Shown: positions 18,077 to 26,445, counted from the first letter of the stretch. The stretch: DNA of 64,000 bases from Bifidobacterium ramosum (GCF_009299505.1 NZ_WBSM01000006.1:124001-188000), one strand, 5' to 3'. Program-made: numbers and translations. The notes: generated from the letters alone by a model not told the origin.

Positions 18077-19513
18077 TCAGCGATCGAAGTCGACCAGCTT
18101 GCTCGCGACGCCCGTGTACGTGGCCGGGGTGAGCGCCTTGAGGCGCGCCGCGGTCTGCGGGTCGAAGGACTGCTGGTCGATGAACGCCTCGACCTGCTCC
18201 TTGTTGATCTCGTGGCCGCGCATAAGCTCCTTGACCTTCTCGTACGGCTTGTCCATGCCGGGCAGGCCGCGCAGCTCGCAGGCGCGCATGGCGGTCTGGA
18301 TCGGCTCGCCGAGCACCTCCCAGTTCTCGTCGAGCTCGCGTGAGATCACGTGGTCGTTCGGGTGAATGGACTTCAGACCGCCCATCAGGTTGTACAGGGC
18401 CAGCTGCGAGTAGCCGAGCGCGGAGCCGATGTTGCGCTGCGTGGTCGAATCGGTCAGATCGCGCTGCCAACGGGACTCCACGAGCGTGGCCGACAGGGTG
18501 TCGAGCAGCGAGCAGGAGATCTCGAAGTTCGCCTCCGCGTTCTCGAAACGGATCGGGTTGACCTTGTGCGGCATCGTGGACGAACCGGTGGCGCCCTTGA
18601 CCGGCACCTGCGCGAACACGCCACGGGAGATGTACATCCACACGTCCACGCACAGGTTGTGCATGATACGGTTCGCGTGGGAAACCGTGCTGTACAGCTC
18701 GGCCTGCCAGTCGTGGGATTCGATCTGCGTGGTCAGCGGGTTCCAGGTCAGCCCCATGCGGTTGGTGACGAACTCGCGGGAGACGGCGATCCAGTCGACG
18801 TCCGGGCAGGCGGCCAGATGTGCGCCGAACGTGCCGGTCGCGCCATTGATCTTGCCCAGATATTCCTGGGCCTCGATGTGCTTGAGCTGGCGGTTGAGAC
18901 GGTAGACATACACCGCGAGCTCCTTGCCGAGTGTGGTCGGCGTGGCCGGCTGACCGTGGGTGAGGCTCAGCAGCGGCATATCACGGTATTCGTTTGCTTT
19001 TTCGGCCAGATGGTCGATGATCTCCTTGAATGCCGGAGTCCACACGTGTTCCATTGCGTTCTTCACGCAACGGGCGATCGACAGGTTGTTGATGTCCTCG
19101 GACGTGCAAGCGAAGTGCACAAGGGTCTTCAGAGCGTCGTTGATGTTGGTGAGCTCTTCCGGAGCTTTGTCGATCTGGTCGTCGATGTAGTATTCCACGG
19201 CCTTCACGTCGTGGTGGGTGACGGCCTCATGCGCGGCGTGCTGCTTGATGCCCTCAGCGCCGAAGTCCTCGGGGATCGCGCGCAGGAACGCCTTCTCGGC
19301 CTCGGTGAACGGCTTGACACCGTCAACGATCGGCTGGTTGCCGTTGCCATCGAAGCCGTTGGCCAGCAGGATCATCCATTCAACCTCGACGCGCATGCGC
19401 TCGCGGTTCAGGGCCGGCTCGCTCAGGTATTCAACGAGCGGGGCGGTGGCGTTGTGATAACGACCGTCGAGCGGGGTCAATGCGATTGCGGGGGAAATAT
19501 CAGTAAGCTTCAT
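18077..19513 (-). CDS. purB: adenylosuccinate lyase
   Basis: A 478-residue enzyme of purine synthesis catalysing fumarate release from SAICAR and from adenylosuccinate. The fumarase/aspartase-superfamily signature GSSTMPHKVNP is present, with SLTHGQPATPTTLGKE in the middle helical domain, where the catalytic His lies. The length matches the PurB class of E. coli. The ATG at 19513 is chosen because the protein then begins MKLTDISPAIALTPLDGRY and TACCCT lies 7 nt upstream. The divergent gap to the response regulator is filled by the F3 array. Confidence 0.95.
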   Translation of the reverse strand: MKLTDISPAIALTPLDGRYHNATAPLVEYLSEPALNRERMRVEVEWMILLANGFDGNGNQPIVDGVKPFTEAEKAFLRAIPEDFGAEGIKQHAAHEAVTHHDVKAVEYYIDDQIDKAPEELTNINDALKTLVHFACTSEDINNLSIARCVKNAMEHVWTPAFKEIIDHLAEKANEYRDMPLLSLTHGQPATPTTLGKELAVYVYRLNRQLKHIEAQEYLGKINGATGTFGAHLAACPDVDWIAVSREFVTNRMGLTWNPLTTQIESHDWQAELYSTVSHANRIMHNLCVDVWMYISRGVFAQVPVKGATGSSTMPHKVNPIRFENAEANFEISCSLLDTLSATLVESRWQRDLTDSTTQRNIGSALGYSQLALYNLMGGLKSIHPNDHVISRELDENWEVLGEPIQTAMRACELRGLPGMDKPYEKVKELMRGHEINKEQVEAFIDQQSFDPQTAARLKALTPATYTGVASKLVDFDR

Positions 19514-19572
19514 GGATTCTAGGGTACTTCCAGCCGTGAACCGGGCGCGGCACGGTGTCGGTGCGCCCGTTA

Positions 19573-19816
19573 TGGACGTTTCCGCCGGCGGCTTCGGCAA
19601 TACCGTACGGATGGACGCCGTCAGCGTACGTTTCTGCCGGAGACGTCAGCAACAACGTACGTTGATGACGTCCATTCGTACGTTTTCGCAGGGAACGTCA
19701 GCAGAAACGTACATGAAGCGGCCGCCAATGTACGGTATTGCAGGATCGTCTGCGAAAACGTACGGTAAGGAGTCGTTAATGTACGTTTTTGCAGACGGCT
19801 TCGGCGACAACGTACC
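19573..19816. repeat. F3 palindrome array: five hairpins, 52-bp period
   Basis: Five hairpins of about 37 bp. Units begin at 19573, 19625, 19677, 19729 and 19780, with about 15-bp spacers. Left arm consensus is CGTACGTTTYTGC and right arm GCRAMAACGTACG. The loops and spacers vary, while arms are conserved; the first unit is the most diverged (TGGACGTTTCCGCC). The array occupies nearly all of the 348-bp divergent gap between purB and the response regulator and ends 45 bp before the regulator's ATG. Confidence 0.9.
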
Positions 19817-19861
19817 GTGCTCGGGGCGCGGTACTGTGGAACGGTGCGGAAGGAGGGCGAC

Positions 19862-20623
19862 ATGGGCGCACGGATACTGGTGATCGAGGACGATGCGGAC
19901 ATCAACGAGGTGACGTGCACGCAGCTCGTGCGTTCCGGGTTCGACTGCACGGCCGCGTATTCCGGTTCCGAGGCGCGGCTGTTGCTGGAACGCGGGACGG
20001 CGGAGCCGTCGGATGACCACGGCGAGGCCGAGTGCGGCTTCGACTGCATCGTCACCGATCTTATGCTGCCCGGCATGAGCGGCGAGCGGCTGATTACGAT
20101 GCTGCGCGAGCGCGGAGCCGGCGTGCCGATCATCGTGATCTCCGCGCGCGACACTGTCGCCGACCGTGTCGCGGTGCTGGGACTCGGCGCCGACGACTAC
20201 CTTGTCAAACCGTTCGATCTGGACGAACTCGTCGTCCGCGTCCAGGCGCAGCTGCGCGGTCGCGGATACGGCCGCACCGCGTCGTCTACTATCCCCGCGA
20301 CCGGAACCGCAGCGGGATCCACACAACCCGTGCTCACCGCCGGCCGCTGGACGCTCGATCCGACCGCCCGCACCTTCGCCATCGATCACGAGTCGGTGAG
20401 CCTCACCAACACCGAATTCGCCATCGTCGAACTGCTGATGGCCCACCCGCACACGGTCTTCACGAAACAGCAGGTCTACGAACTGTGCTGGAACGAACCG
20501 TACATGGTCGACGACAACACCGTCACCGCGCATGTGAGCAAGATCCGCGCCAAACTCAAGCCCTCCGGCACCGACATGTACATCAGAACCGTCTGGGGAC
20601 TCGGTTTCAAACTCGATGCGTGA
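19862..20623 (+). CDS. OmpR-family response regulator
   Basis: A 253-residue two-domain regulator. The receiver has the acidic pair in VIEDDADINE, the phospho-acceptor Asp in IVTDLMLPG (about residue 64) and Lys in LVKPFD. A linker of about 20 residues leads to a winged-helix Trans_reg_C domain ending IRTVWGLGFKLDA. The receiver carries a roughly 11-residue acidic insertion (EPSDDHGEAEC) before the phospho-acceptor. GGAGGG precedes the ATG. Its partner kinase is probably at 22731, three genes down, and the ABC transporter between is the likely target. Confidence 0.92.
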   Translation: MGARILVIEDDADINEVTCTQLVRSGFDCTAAYSGSEARLLLERGTAEPSDDHGEAECGFDCIVTDLMLPGMSGERLITMLRERGAGVPIIVISARDTVADRVAVLGLGADDYLVKPFDLDELVVRVQAQLRGRGYGRTASSTIPATGTAAGSTQPVLTAGRWTLDPTARTFAIDHESVSLTNTEFAIVELLMAHPHTVFTKQQVYELCWNEPYMVDDNTVTAHVSKIRAKLKPSGTDMYIRTVWGLGFKLDA

Positions 20624-20645
20624 TCGCGCGACGTACGGCATGCGC

Positions 20646-20764
20646 GAACCGTCACTGAGTGCGCGCAATCGGCGCGCGTGCGCGTACGCAGTGACGATTC
20701 GGGCGGTTCCATCATCACTGCGTACGCGCGGCCGTCGTGATCGCGCGCACGCAGTGACGGTTCC
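20646..20764. repeat. F4 palindrome array: two hairpins, 63-bp period
   Basis: Two large hairpins. Left arms carry RTCACTGMGTRCGCGCG (matching cores at 20651 and 20714), right arms GCGYACGCAGTGACG (20688 and 20751). Both arms repeat exactly 63 bp apart. Outer extensions GAACC/GATTC and GGTTCC/GGTTCC are imperfect. The array lies between the response regulator stop and the ABC ATPase start. Confidence 0.85.
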
Positions 20765-20899
20765 GGAACCGCCGCATACCCGGCCGTCATACTTTCGCAA
20801 GACTTTCGCGAGACTTCCGTACGACGTATGCGACGGTTGCGCAAGAACCGCTTCGTACAGTGGGACCCGTCACCACAACCTTACGAGAAAGGAACGGCC

Positions 20900-21847
20900 A
20901 TGGATGCGATTCGTGCGCGGGCGCTGTCCAAAACCTACGCCGGCAACCGCGTGGTCGACGATCTCGACATGACCGTGCCGCAGGGCGCGATCTACGGGTT
21001 CGTCGGCAAGAACGGCGCCGGCAAATCCACCGTCATGAAGATGATCGCCGGACTGACCACGCCCGGCGGCGGCGAGATCACACTGTTCGGCAATGCGTCC
21101 GGCGAAAACGGCGACGTGCCCGGCGACGTGCGGCGCGTCGGCGCATTGATCGAAAACCCCGGCCTGCTGCCGCACCTGAGCGCGTTCGACACGATGATGG
21201 CGCAGGCGCTCGCCCTCGGCGTCGCCGACCCGAAACCCGTCTGCCGTGCGCTGCTTGAGCAGGTCGGCCTCGGCAACGTCGGCCGCAAGAAGACCGGCGG
21301 CTTCTCGCTCGGCATGAAACAGCGGCTCGGACTGGCACTCGCCCTCGTCGGCGGACCGGACCTGCTGCTGCTCGACGAGCCGCTCAACGGCCTCGACCCG
21401 GACGGTGCGCGCACCATGCGCAACTACCTCGTCCGGCTCAACCAACAGCGTGGCATCACCATCGTCATCAGCTCGCATGTCCTCGACCAGCTCGAACGCA
21501 TGTGCACCCACTACGGCGTCATCGCACACGGCCACATGGTGCGCGAGATGACCGCCGAACAGGCGCAGGCCGAATGCGGCGACAGCCTCACCGTGCGCAC
21601 CGCCGACACTGCGGCCGCGCTCGCGATCCTCGAAGACCGGCTGCCGAGCGACCCGGCCGATCCGGTGCGCTTCGCCGCCGAACCGGACGGTTCGATCACC
21701 ATCGCCGGCGGTTTCGACGCGGCCGAGGTCTCGCGGCTGCTGCACGACACGAACCAGACCGTCCTCGAACTCGCCGCGAAATCGCGCGACATGGAGGACT
21801 ATTTCGTCGCCCTCATGGACGACACCCGCACGGAAGGGAGCCGATGA
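20900..21847 (+). CDS. ABC transporter ATP-binding protein
   Basis: A 315-residue ATPase of the drug/lantibiotic-resistance type (CcmA-like). Walker A is GKNGAGKST, signature FSLGMKQRLGLAL, Walker B LLLLDEPLNGLD and the switch His SSHVLDQLE. The C-terminal 90 residues are a regulatory extension typical of ABC-2 exporters. The ATG at 20900 follows AAAGGA at good spacing; the frame is open 24 codons upstream without ribosome site. It overlaps the permease by 4 nt. Together with the regulator and kinase this looks like a self-regulated export or antimicrobial-peptide immunity module. Confidence 0.9.
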   Translation: MDAIRARALSKTYAGNRVVDDLDMTVPQGAIYGFVGKNGAGKSTVMKMIAGLTTPGGGEITLFGNASGENGDVPGDVRRVGALIENPGLLPHLSAFDTMMAQALALGVADPKPVCRALLEQVGLGNVGRKKTGGFSLGMKQRLGLALALVGGPDLLLLDEPLNGLDPDGARTMRNYLVRLNQQRGITIVISSHVLDQLERMCTHYGVIAHGHMVREMTAEQAQAECGDSLTVRTADTAAALAILEDRLPSDPADPVRFAAEPDGSITIAGGFDAAEVSRLLHDTNQTVLELAAKSRDMEDYFVALMDDTRTEGSR

Positions 21848-22719
21848 TGTTCAACCTGTTGCGATCCGACCTGTACCGCCTTGTCCACGGCCGCAAATTC
21901 TGGGTCGTCACCGCGTCGGTCGTCCTGCTGACCGCCGGCCTGCTCACCACGCTGATGCTGCTCGGCGCCGCCACCGGAGCCGCACAGACCGACACCGACG
22001 GCGTCACCGTCACGGCCAACGCCACATCCGGATTGGCGGCGTCCGCACGCATGATGGACTCGCACACCGCGATGCTGTCCAGCTCGGGGATGGGCGGCGG
22101 CTCCATGCTGGCCATGTTCGTCGCGGTGCTTGCCGTGCTCGTCGTGATGGACGACTGGGATGCCGGCTTCGTCAAGAACCTGCTCGCCGGCCGACGCAGC
22201 CGGATGGTCTACGCCGCCGACCGGCTGCTGCTGTCGGCGCTGCTGACCGCATGGAACGTGGCCGTGGCGATCGCCTCGCTGGAACTGACGTGCCTGGCGC
22301 TCGGCGTCCGGTTCCGCCACGCGGAAAGCCTCGGCACCTATCTGGCGTTCTGCGGGCTGAAGACGCTGGGCGTGATCACGTTCGTGATGGTCGCCGTCGC
22401 GTTGGCGATGATCGCACGCAGCAAGGCGTTCGGCGTCGCCGCCGCGGTGCTCGTCGGTGCGGGCGTCATGGGATCGCTGCTGAACATCGTCCTGTCGATG
22501 ATCGCCGCGTATGCGCCGTGGGTCGGTCGGCTGACGCCATGGCTGCCCTCGAACACCGTGAAGCTGTACGCCGACGGCGCCGGCCTGTTCGCCACGACGG
22601 CCGGCGGCGTGTCGCTCGGCATGCCGGTCTGGGCGCACGCGCTGATCTGCTTCGTCGGCTGGATCGTCCTGTCCGTCGGTGCGACACTGCTCGTCAATCG
22701 CCGTCGCGACGTGTGCTGA
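21844..22719 (+). CDS. ABC-2 type transporter permease
   Basis: A 291-residue permease with about six membrane helices. It starts MMFNLLRSDLYRLVHGRKFW, the typical cytoplasmic lead-in of ABC-2 permeases. A roughly 50-residue extracellular loop follows helix 1. GGAAGGGAG lies just before the start; the ATG at 21844 overlaps the ATPase stop (ATGA), with another ATG one codon later. The substrate is unknown; bacitracin- or lantibiotic-type peptides are plausible from the neighbouring two-component genes. Confidence 0.85.
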   Translation: MMFNLLRSDLYRLVHGRKFWVVTASVVLLTAGLLTTLMLLGAATGAAQTDTDGVTVTANATSGLAASARMMDSHTAMLSSSGMGGGSMLAMFVAVLAVLVVMDDWDAGFVKNLLAGRRSRMVYAADRLLLSALLTAWNVAVAIASLELTCLALGVRFRHAESLGTYLAFCGLKTLGVITFVMVAVALAMIARSKAFGVAAAVLVGAGVMGSLLNIVLSMIAAYAPWVGRLTPWLPSNTVKLYADGAGLFATTAGGVSLGMPVWAHALICFVGWIVLSVGATLLVNRRRDVC

Positions 22720-22730
22720 CAATCGATGCC

Positions 22731-23639
22731 ATGATGATGGTGGGACTGCTGGTCGGCCTGATCGCGGGAATCGTGATCGGGGCGGCCGTGTACGGGCGCG
22801 AGATGCGGCGGATGGCGCGGTTCCTGCGTGAACGGCCGGCCGGGAGCAACGCGCGGCTGACCGTGCGGTTGCCGGGCGGGGCGAGCCGTGAACTGGCGCG
22901 TGCGATCAACGCGCAGCTGGACGCGATCCAGTCCGAGCGGATCGCCGCGATGACCAAGACGCAAGAGTTCCAGCGGGACCTGTCGTCGCTCGCACATGAC
23001 GTGCGCACGCCGCTCATGGGCGCGCAGGGGCATATCCAGCTCGCCATGACGGAGGATCTGCCTGCGGACGACGAACGACATCTGACGGCGGCGCTGCAAC
23101 GATTGGACGACGTGCGCGGGCTGCTCGACCAGCTGTTCGCCTATGCGCGGGCGAACGATCCCGACCGCACGCTCGACCTCGAGCCGGTCGCCGTACAGCC
23201 GCTCGTGGCCGAGGTGCTCGTCGGCCATTACCCCGAATTCGAGGAGCGCGGCTGGGAGCCGGCCGTCGATTTCGCTGACGAACGCTTCATGCTGGAGGCC
23301 GATCGGACCGCGTTGCGGCGCATCGTCGACAACCTCGTCACCAACGCGCTGCGTCACGGCGACGGGGCGCCGACGATCCGCCAGCGCGGCGACGCGATCG
23401 TCTTCGCCAATCCGGTCAGCGACGAGGCCGCCGCGGCCATCGACCCGAATCGGTTGTTCGACCGGTTCTATCAGGCCGACGACACGCGTGGCACGCGCGG
23501 CTCGGGCCTTGGTCTCGCTGTTGCCCAATCCCTTGCCCGTGCCATGCGTCTGCGTCTGACCGCCACCCTCGAGCACAGCCCGGGCGCGGGTGCCGTGCTG
23601 GCGCTGTCGCTCGCCGCGGATCAGACGAACGCTGTCTGA
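22731..23639 (+). CDS. sensor histidine kinase with a minimal sensor
   Basis: A 302-residue kinase with one obvious membrane helix (residues 2-22) and no extracellular domain. A short linker leads to HisKA, with the phospho-His in LAHDVRTPL near residue 87, and HATPase_c with NLVTNALRHG, DRFYQADDT and GSGLGLAVAQSLA. It resembles intramembrane or transporter-sensing kinases that read flux through a partner ABC system. The start is uncertain: ATG at 22731 is used, and a GTG at 22713 overlapping the permease is possible. Its 3' end overlaps the antitoxin gene tail to tail by 19 bp. Confidence 0.85.
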   Translation: MMMVGLLVGLIAGIVIGAAVYGREMRRMARFLRERPAGSNARLTVRLPGGASRELARAINAQLDAIQSERIAAMTKTQEFQRDLSSLAHDVRTPLMGAQGHIQLAMTEDLPADDERHLTAALQRLDDVRGLLDQLFAYARANDPDRTLDLEPVAVQPLVAEVLVGHYPEFEERGWEPAVDFADERFMLEADRTALRRIVDNLVTNALRHGDGAPTIRQRGDAIVFANPVSDEAAAAIDPNRLFDRFYQADDTRGTRGSGLGLAVAQSLARAMRLRLTATLEHSPGAGAVLALSLAADQTNAV

Positions 23640-23899
23640 AACGTTTTGCCCATCGCCGCGGCGAGTCGGGTCAGCGTGAAGATCGTCGGCGAAGCCTCGC
23701 CATGCTCGATGTTGATGATCGTGCTTTTCGCCACGCCGCTCTGCTGTGACAGGGCGTCCATGCTCATGCCGACTTCGTCCCGGGCATTGGCAAGTTGGAT
23801 TCCCACCGTCATTTGGGCCATATAGCCGTTGATGAGTTCGGCCATCTCGGGATCCTGCATGGCTTCATCGAACATGTCGTCAAATGATTGCGTCGGCAT
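23621..23899 (-). CDS. XRE-family antitoxin (HigA-type)
   Basis: A 92-residue protein with an HTH in its C-terminal half: MSMDALSQQSGVAKSTIINIEHGEASPTIFTLTRLA. The N-terminal segment, rich in Asp/Glu/Met, may bind the toxin. Gene order is toxin first, antitoxin second, with a 20-bp overlap, the usual HigBA arrangement. It probably represses the promoter at 24261-24289 through the palindrome there. It overlaps the histidine kinase 3' end by 19 bp on the opposite strand. Confidence 0.85.
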   Translation of the reverse strand: MPTQSFDDMFDEAMQDPEMAELINGYMAQMTVGIQLANARDEVGMSMDALSQQSGVAKSTIINIEHGEASPTIFTLTRLAAAMGKTFQTAFV

Positions 23900-24245
23900 C
23901 GTGTTCCTCCTGATATCGATCCATGATGTGATGCGCGGTGTTGAGCTCTCGTTTCGGCGTCTTTTGCGTTTTCTTGGTGAAACCGTGGGTGATGACGCAC
24001 ATATCGCCTTGGATGAAGAAGAACGGAGCGCGTTGGATGTTGCTTCCGAATTGCGAACGGATCTCCCATATGTCGGCGTCGAGCTTTTTCACCCAGCCCT
24101 GCTGGAGCGCAATGCCGATCCCGAACAGTTCGATGTTTCTGATGGTGGCGTAGACCTTGGCGCGATCGTTACGTCTGAGTCCGCCCATCCATTCCACGAA
24201 TGGCGACGTTCCCTCCTTGGTCTGGTAATACCGGAATTTCGGCAT
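23880..24245 (-). CDS. RelE/HigB-type toxin (Gp49-like family)
   Basis: A 121-residue protein of the phage-derived Gp49-like/HigB group. Hallmarks: SPFVEWMGGLRRNDRAKVYATI, a central WEIRSQFG followed by RAPFFFIQGDMCVITHGFTKKTQKTP. Family members cleave mRNA at the ribosome. GGAAGG precedes the ATG at 24245. The A+T content is higher than neighbouring genes, consistent with acquisition. The downstream overlapping gene is the matching antitoxin. Confidence 0.85.
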   Translation of the reverse strand: MPKFRYYQTKEGTSPFVEWMGGLRRNDRAKVYATIRNIELFGIGIALQQGWVKKLDADIWEIRSQFGSNIQRAPFFFIQGDMCVITHGFTKKTQKTPKRELNTAHHIMDRYQEEHDADAII

Positions 24246-24260
24246 GACGTTCCTTCCGTA

Positions 24261-24289
24261 ATGGTAGTGAATTCACTACCGAATGTCAA
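24261..24289 (-). promoter_or_regulatory. HigBA promoter with overlapping palindromic operator
   Basis: Minus-strand TTGACA (24289-24284) and TACCAT (24266-24261) are separated by exactly 17 nt. The 18-bp perfect palindrome GGTAGTGAATTCACTACC (24263-24280) fills the spacer and part of the -10 box, the expected position for antitoxin autorepression. Confidence 0.7.
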
Positions 24290-24305
24290 TGATGTGGGTG
24301 ATGGG

Positions 24306-25904
24306 TCATTCGCCATCACCGAGGGCGTCCATGTCAATGCGACGCTCCGACGGGGCGGTGGTGACGCCGGCGTGCATCATGCGGCCGCGATAGTAGCGGG
24401 TTTCCTCCAGTTCGCCGTCGATGACCTGCCGGAAATGCCGCTCGTGCTCGATCACGGCCGGGGAACCGAGATCGGTGGCGTTCTGATAGGCCGCCTGATG
24501 GTATTTGAGCCAGTGGGTGATCTCCTTGCCGTCCGCGGCGTCGCGGACCTCCGCGGCCCGGTAGCCACGTTGCCATGAGGACGCGGTGTCGCCGGGCGTG
24601 CACGAACCGTCGGCATTGACCGTGTCGATCGACGATCCGGCCGTCTGCGTCGCGTATCCGTGTATGGTCAGCCAGTTGTCGGTCGACGGATTCGACGCGC
24701 CGTCGAGCGCGGCGACCAGTTCGTCGTCGATCTCGATGCTCGTCACCCATGTCGATGACGGAATCGGATGGTTGGCGACCGGCGATCCGGCCGTCACGAC
24801 ATGCTCGATGGTGTAGTCGTCGCACATGTCCGCCGCGATCGCCGCAGCCACGATGCCGCCCTGCGAATGGCCGATCAACGCGACCGGCTCATCACTGCCG
24901 ATACCGGCCTGCCGCATCGCTTCGACGACCATGCGCGCGCTGTCCGCGTTCATGCGGCGCGTCGGGCTGTCGCTCATCAGCTCCACGTTCTGCGGCCAGC
25001 CGAACGGCGAATCGTCCTGCCCGTCCGTACCGGGGATCGTCACCAGCCAGCCGACCGTGCCGTCCGCCCGTCGGTATCGTTGGATCGCGATCGTCGCGTA
25101 ATCCAAACCGCTGCCCAGATCGACCTTGCCGAGCCGTTCCTCGGCCAGACGGCGCAGATGCTCCAACGACTGCGCTACCGATGCGGATTCGCCGACCACG
25201 GCCACGTCGGTCGTCACCTCCTCGACATGCAGCTCGGTGCCTTGGACGAGCCCGTGCAACGGTGCGCTGACGCCGGCGATCCGTTCGGCGGCGGCATTCA
25301 CCTCATCGGTACGCAACAGGCTGCGGATCGGCCCGATACCGGCGATGGCACTGGCCGCGGCACCCAGTAGCCCCTCCTGCGCGCGGGCCGACGATGTCAA
25401 CCCCCACACGGGATTGAACCGTCTCTCTACCGCCGAACCGAACAGCATGCCACCGCCGGTCAGTGCGCCCGCGCCGATGGCCGTATAGGCCGGCGCCGCC
25501 ATGCCGACGCTCTGCAGCAGTTCGGTCATCAGCCGCGTCATCCGCGATTCCGAAGTCTCGTACAGCGCGTGCGCACGGATCAGCAACGCCGCCAGATCGG
25601 ACAGATCGTCGCCGATCGACCGGCATGCGCGCGCATGGTCGGTGCATCGTTGGATGAGTTGGCCGTAGGGGAGCGTGGCATGGCCGTTGCCGTTCGCGTA
25701 TTCCGACGCGAGTGTGGGGCACAGCGGGACGCTGACCCGATGGCGGCTGAGCTGGAGCGCGGCGGTGGACCATGCGATCGAGGCGGTGCGCCAGCTTGCG
25801 GCCGCATCGTCGAGCATCCGTGCGACGGCGGTGTACTCTTCACGCGTCGCCGCGTTGTGCCGTCGGCCGCCGGATATGGTGGAGGTGACCTGCCAGCCCA
25901 TCAT
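24306..25904 (-). CDS. alpha/beta-hydrolase fold protein with WXG-like N-terminus
   Basis: A 532-residue protein. Residues 1-200 are largely helical and Ala-rich, resembling WXG100/LXG secretion domains. Residues 250-400 hold a lipase-like hydrolase core: IPGTDGQDD, the nucleophile elbow GHSQGG (about residue 345) and VVTAGSPVANH. Near the C-terminus is ITHWLKYHQAAY, which could supply the catalytic His. The layout suits a type VII (ESX)-exported enzyme or toxin; function is inferred. It overlaps the upstream WXG-like gene by 4 nt (ATGA, 25901-25904). Confidence 0.72.
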   Translation of the reverse strand: MMGWQVTSTISGGRRHNAATREEYTAVARMLDDAAASWRTASIAWSTAALQLSRHRVSVPLCPTLASEYANGNGHATLPYGQLIQRCTDHARACRSIGDDLSDLAALLIRAHALYETSESRMTRLMTELLQSVGMAAPAYTAIGAGALTGGGMLFGSAVERRFNPVWGLTSSARAQEGLLGAAASAIAGIGPIRSLLRTDEVNAAAERIAGVSAPLHGLVQGTELHVEEVTTDVAVVGESASVAQSLEHLRRLAEERLGKVDLGSGLDYATIAIQRYRRADGTVGWLVTIPGTDGQDDSPFGWPQNVELMSDSPTRRMNADSARMVVEAMRQAGIGSDEPVALIGHSQGGIVAAAIAADMCDDYTIEHVVTAGSPVANHPIPSSTWVTSIEIDDELVAALDGASNPSTDNWLTIHGYATQTAGSSIDTVNADGSCTPGDTASSWQRGYRAAEVRDAADGKEITHWLKYHQAAYQNATDLGSPAVIEHERHFRQVIDGELEETRYYRGRMMHAGVTTAPSERRIDMDALGDGE

Positions 25905-26254
25905 GCACCGCCGATCCAGGTGAGTCGTTCGGTGGCCGCGACGTCGTTTTCGAGTTGCCGTGCGGCGTCGACGCAGCGGACGAGTCGCTGGCGGAACAGG
26001 ACGGCCGCGTTGCCGTCCCAGGAGATCGTCGCGGACCGGATGTGTGCGGCGGCGGTCCGATCGACGACGGTGCGTACGGCCCGGGACTGGACCGCGACGA
26101 GATCACGGCTTGCGGCGGTCATGGCGTGGCACGCGCAGGAGTACGGGGACGGATAGACGGGTGCGCCGAAGTATGACGTGGGCGATGCGACGTCGAACGG
26201 CGAGGACGGGGTGGCGAAGGGAGAGGATGACGTGGGGAAGGTTGCGGTGTTCAT
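25901..26254 (-). CDS. small WXG100-like helical protein
   Basis: A 117-residue protein. A Pro/Ser-rich N-terminus (1-40) precedes a helical hairpin with ISWDGNAAVLFRQRL in the position of the WxG turn, then a second helix DAARQLENDVAATERLTW. It overlaps the hydrolase gene by 4 nt, so the two are translated together; ESX substrates commonly come as such pairs. The ATG at 26254 is chosen; the frame extends eight codons further without benefit. Its 5' side is a 400-bp gap holding three F1 palindromes. Confidence 0.6.
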   Translation of the reverse strand: MNTATFPTSSSPFATPSSPFDVASPTSYFGAPVYPSPYSCACHAMTAASRDLVAVQSRAVRTVVDRTAAAHIRSATISWDGNAAVLFRQRLVRCVDAARQLENDVAATERLTWIGGA

Positions 26255-26398
26255 GATTCCATGCAACCGGAGCGACATGGCGGGTGTCCAGCGCGAACGG
26301 GGTATGTGGTCGAACGGTATCGGTTATCCACACCCCGGCGTGTCGTCCACAATCCACGTGCATAACCGGTCGTTTCCCCGCCCGGGCCCACACTCCTC

Positions 26399-26445
26399 AA
26401 CGGACATCCAGCCGAAAAATCACGCGAATCGGCTGGTTGTCCGTT
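26399..26445. repeat. F1 palindrome, copy 6
   Basis: 47-bp F1 core, left arm CATCCAG, right arm CTGGTTG, extended CTC/AAGGGGG. It is the first of three copies in the 400-bp gap between the tandem genes at 26254 and 26655. Confidence 0.95.

Noticed and set aside
19573..19816. Regular 37-bp repeats with 15-bp spacers resembling a CRISPR array
   Set aside because: Units diverge from each other, each is itself a hairpin, spacers are far too short, and no cas gene is present.
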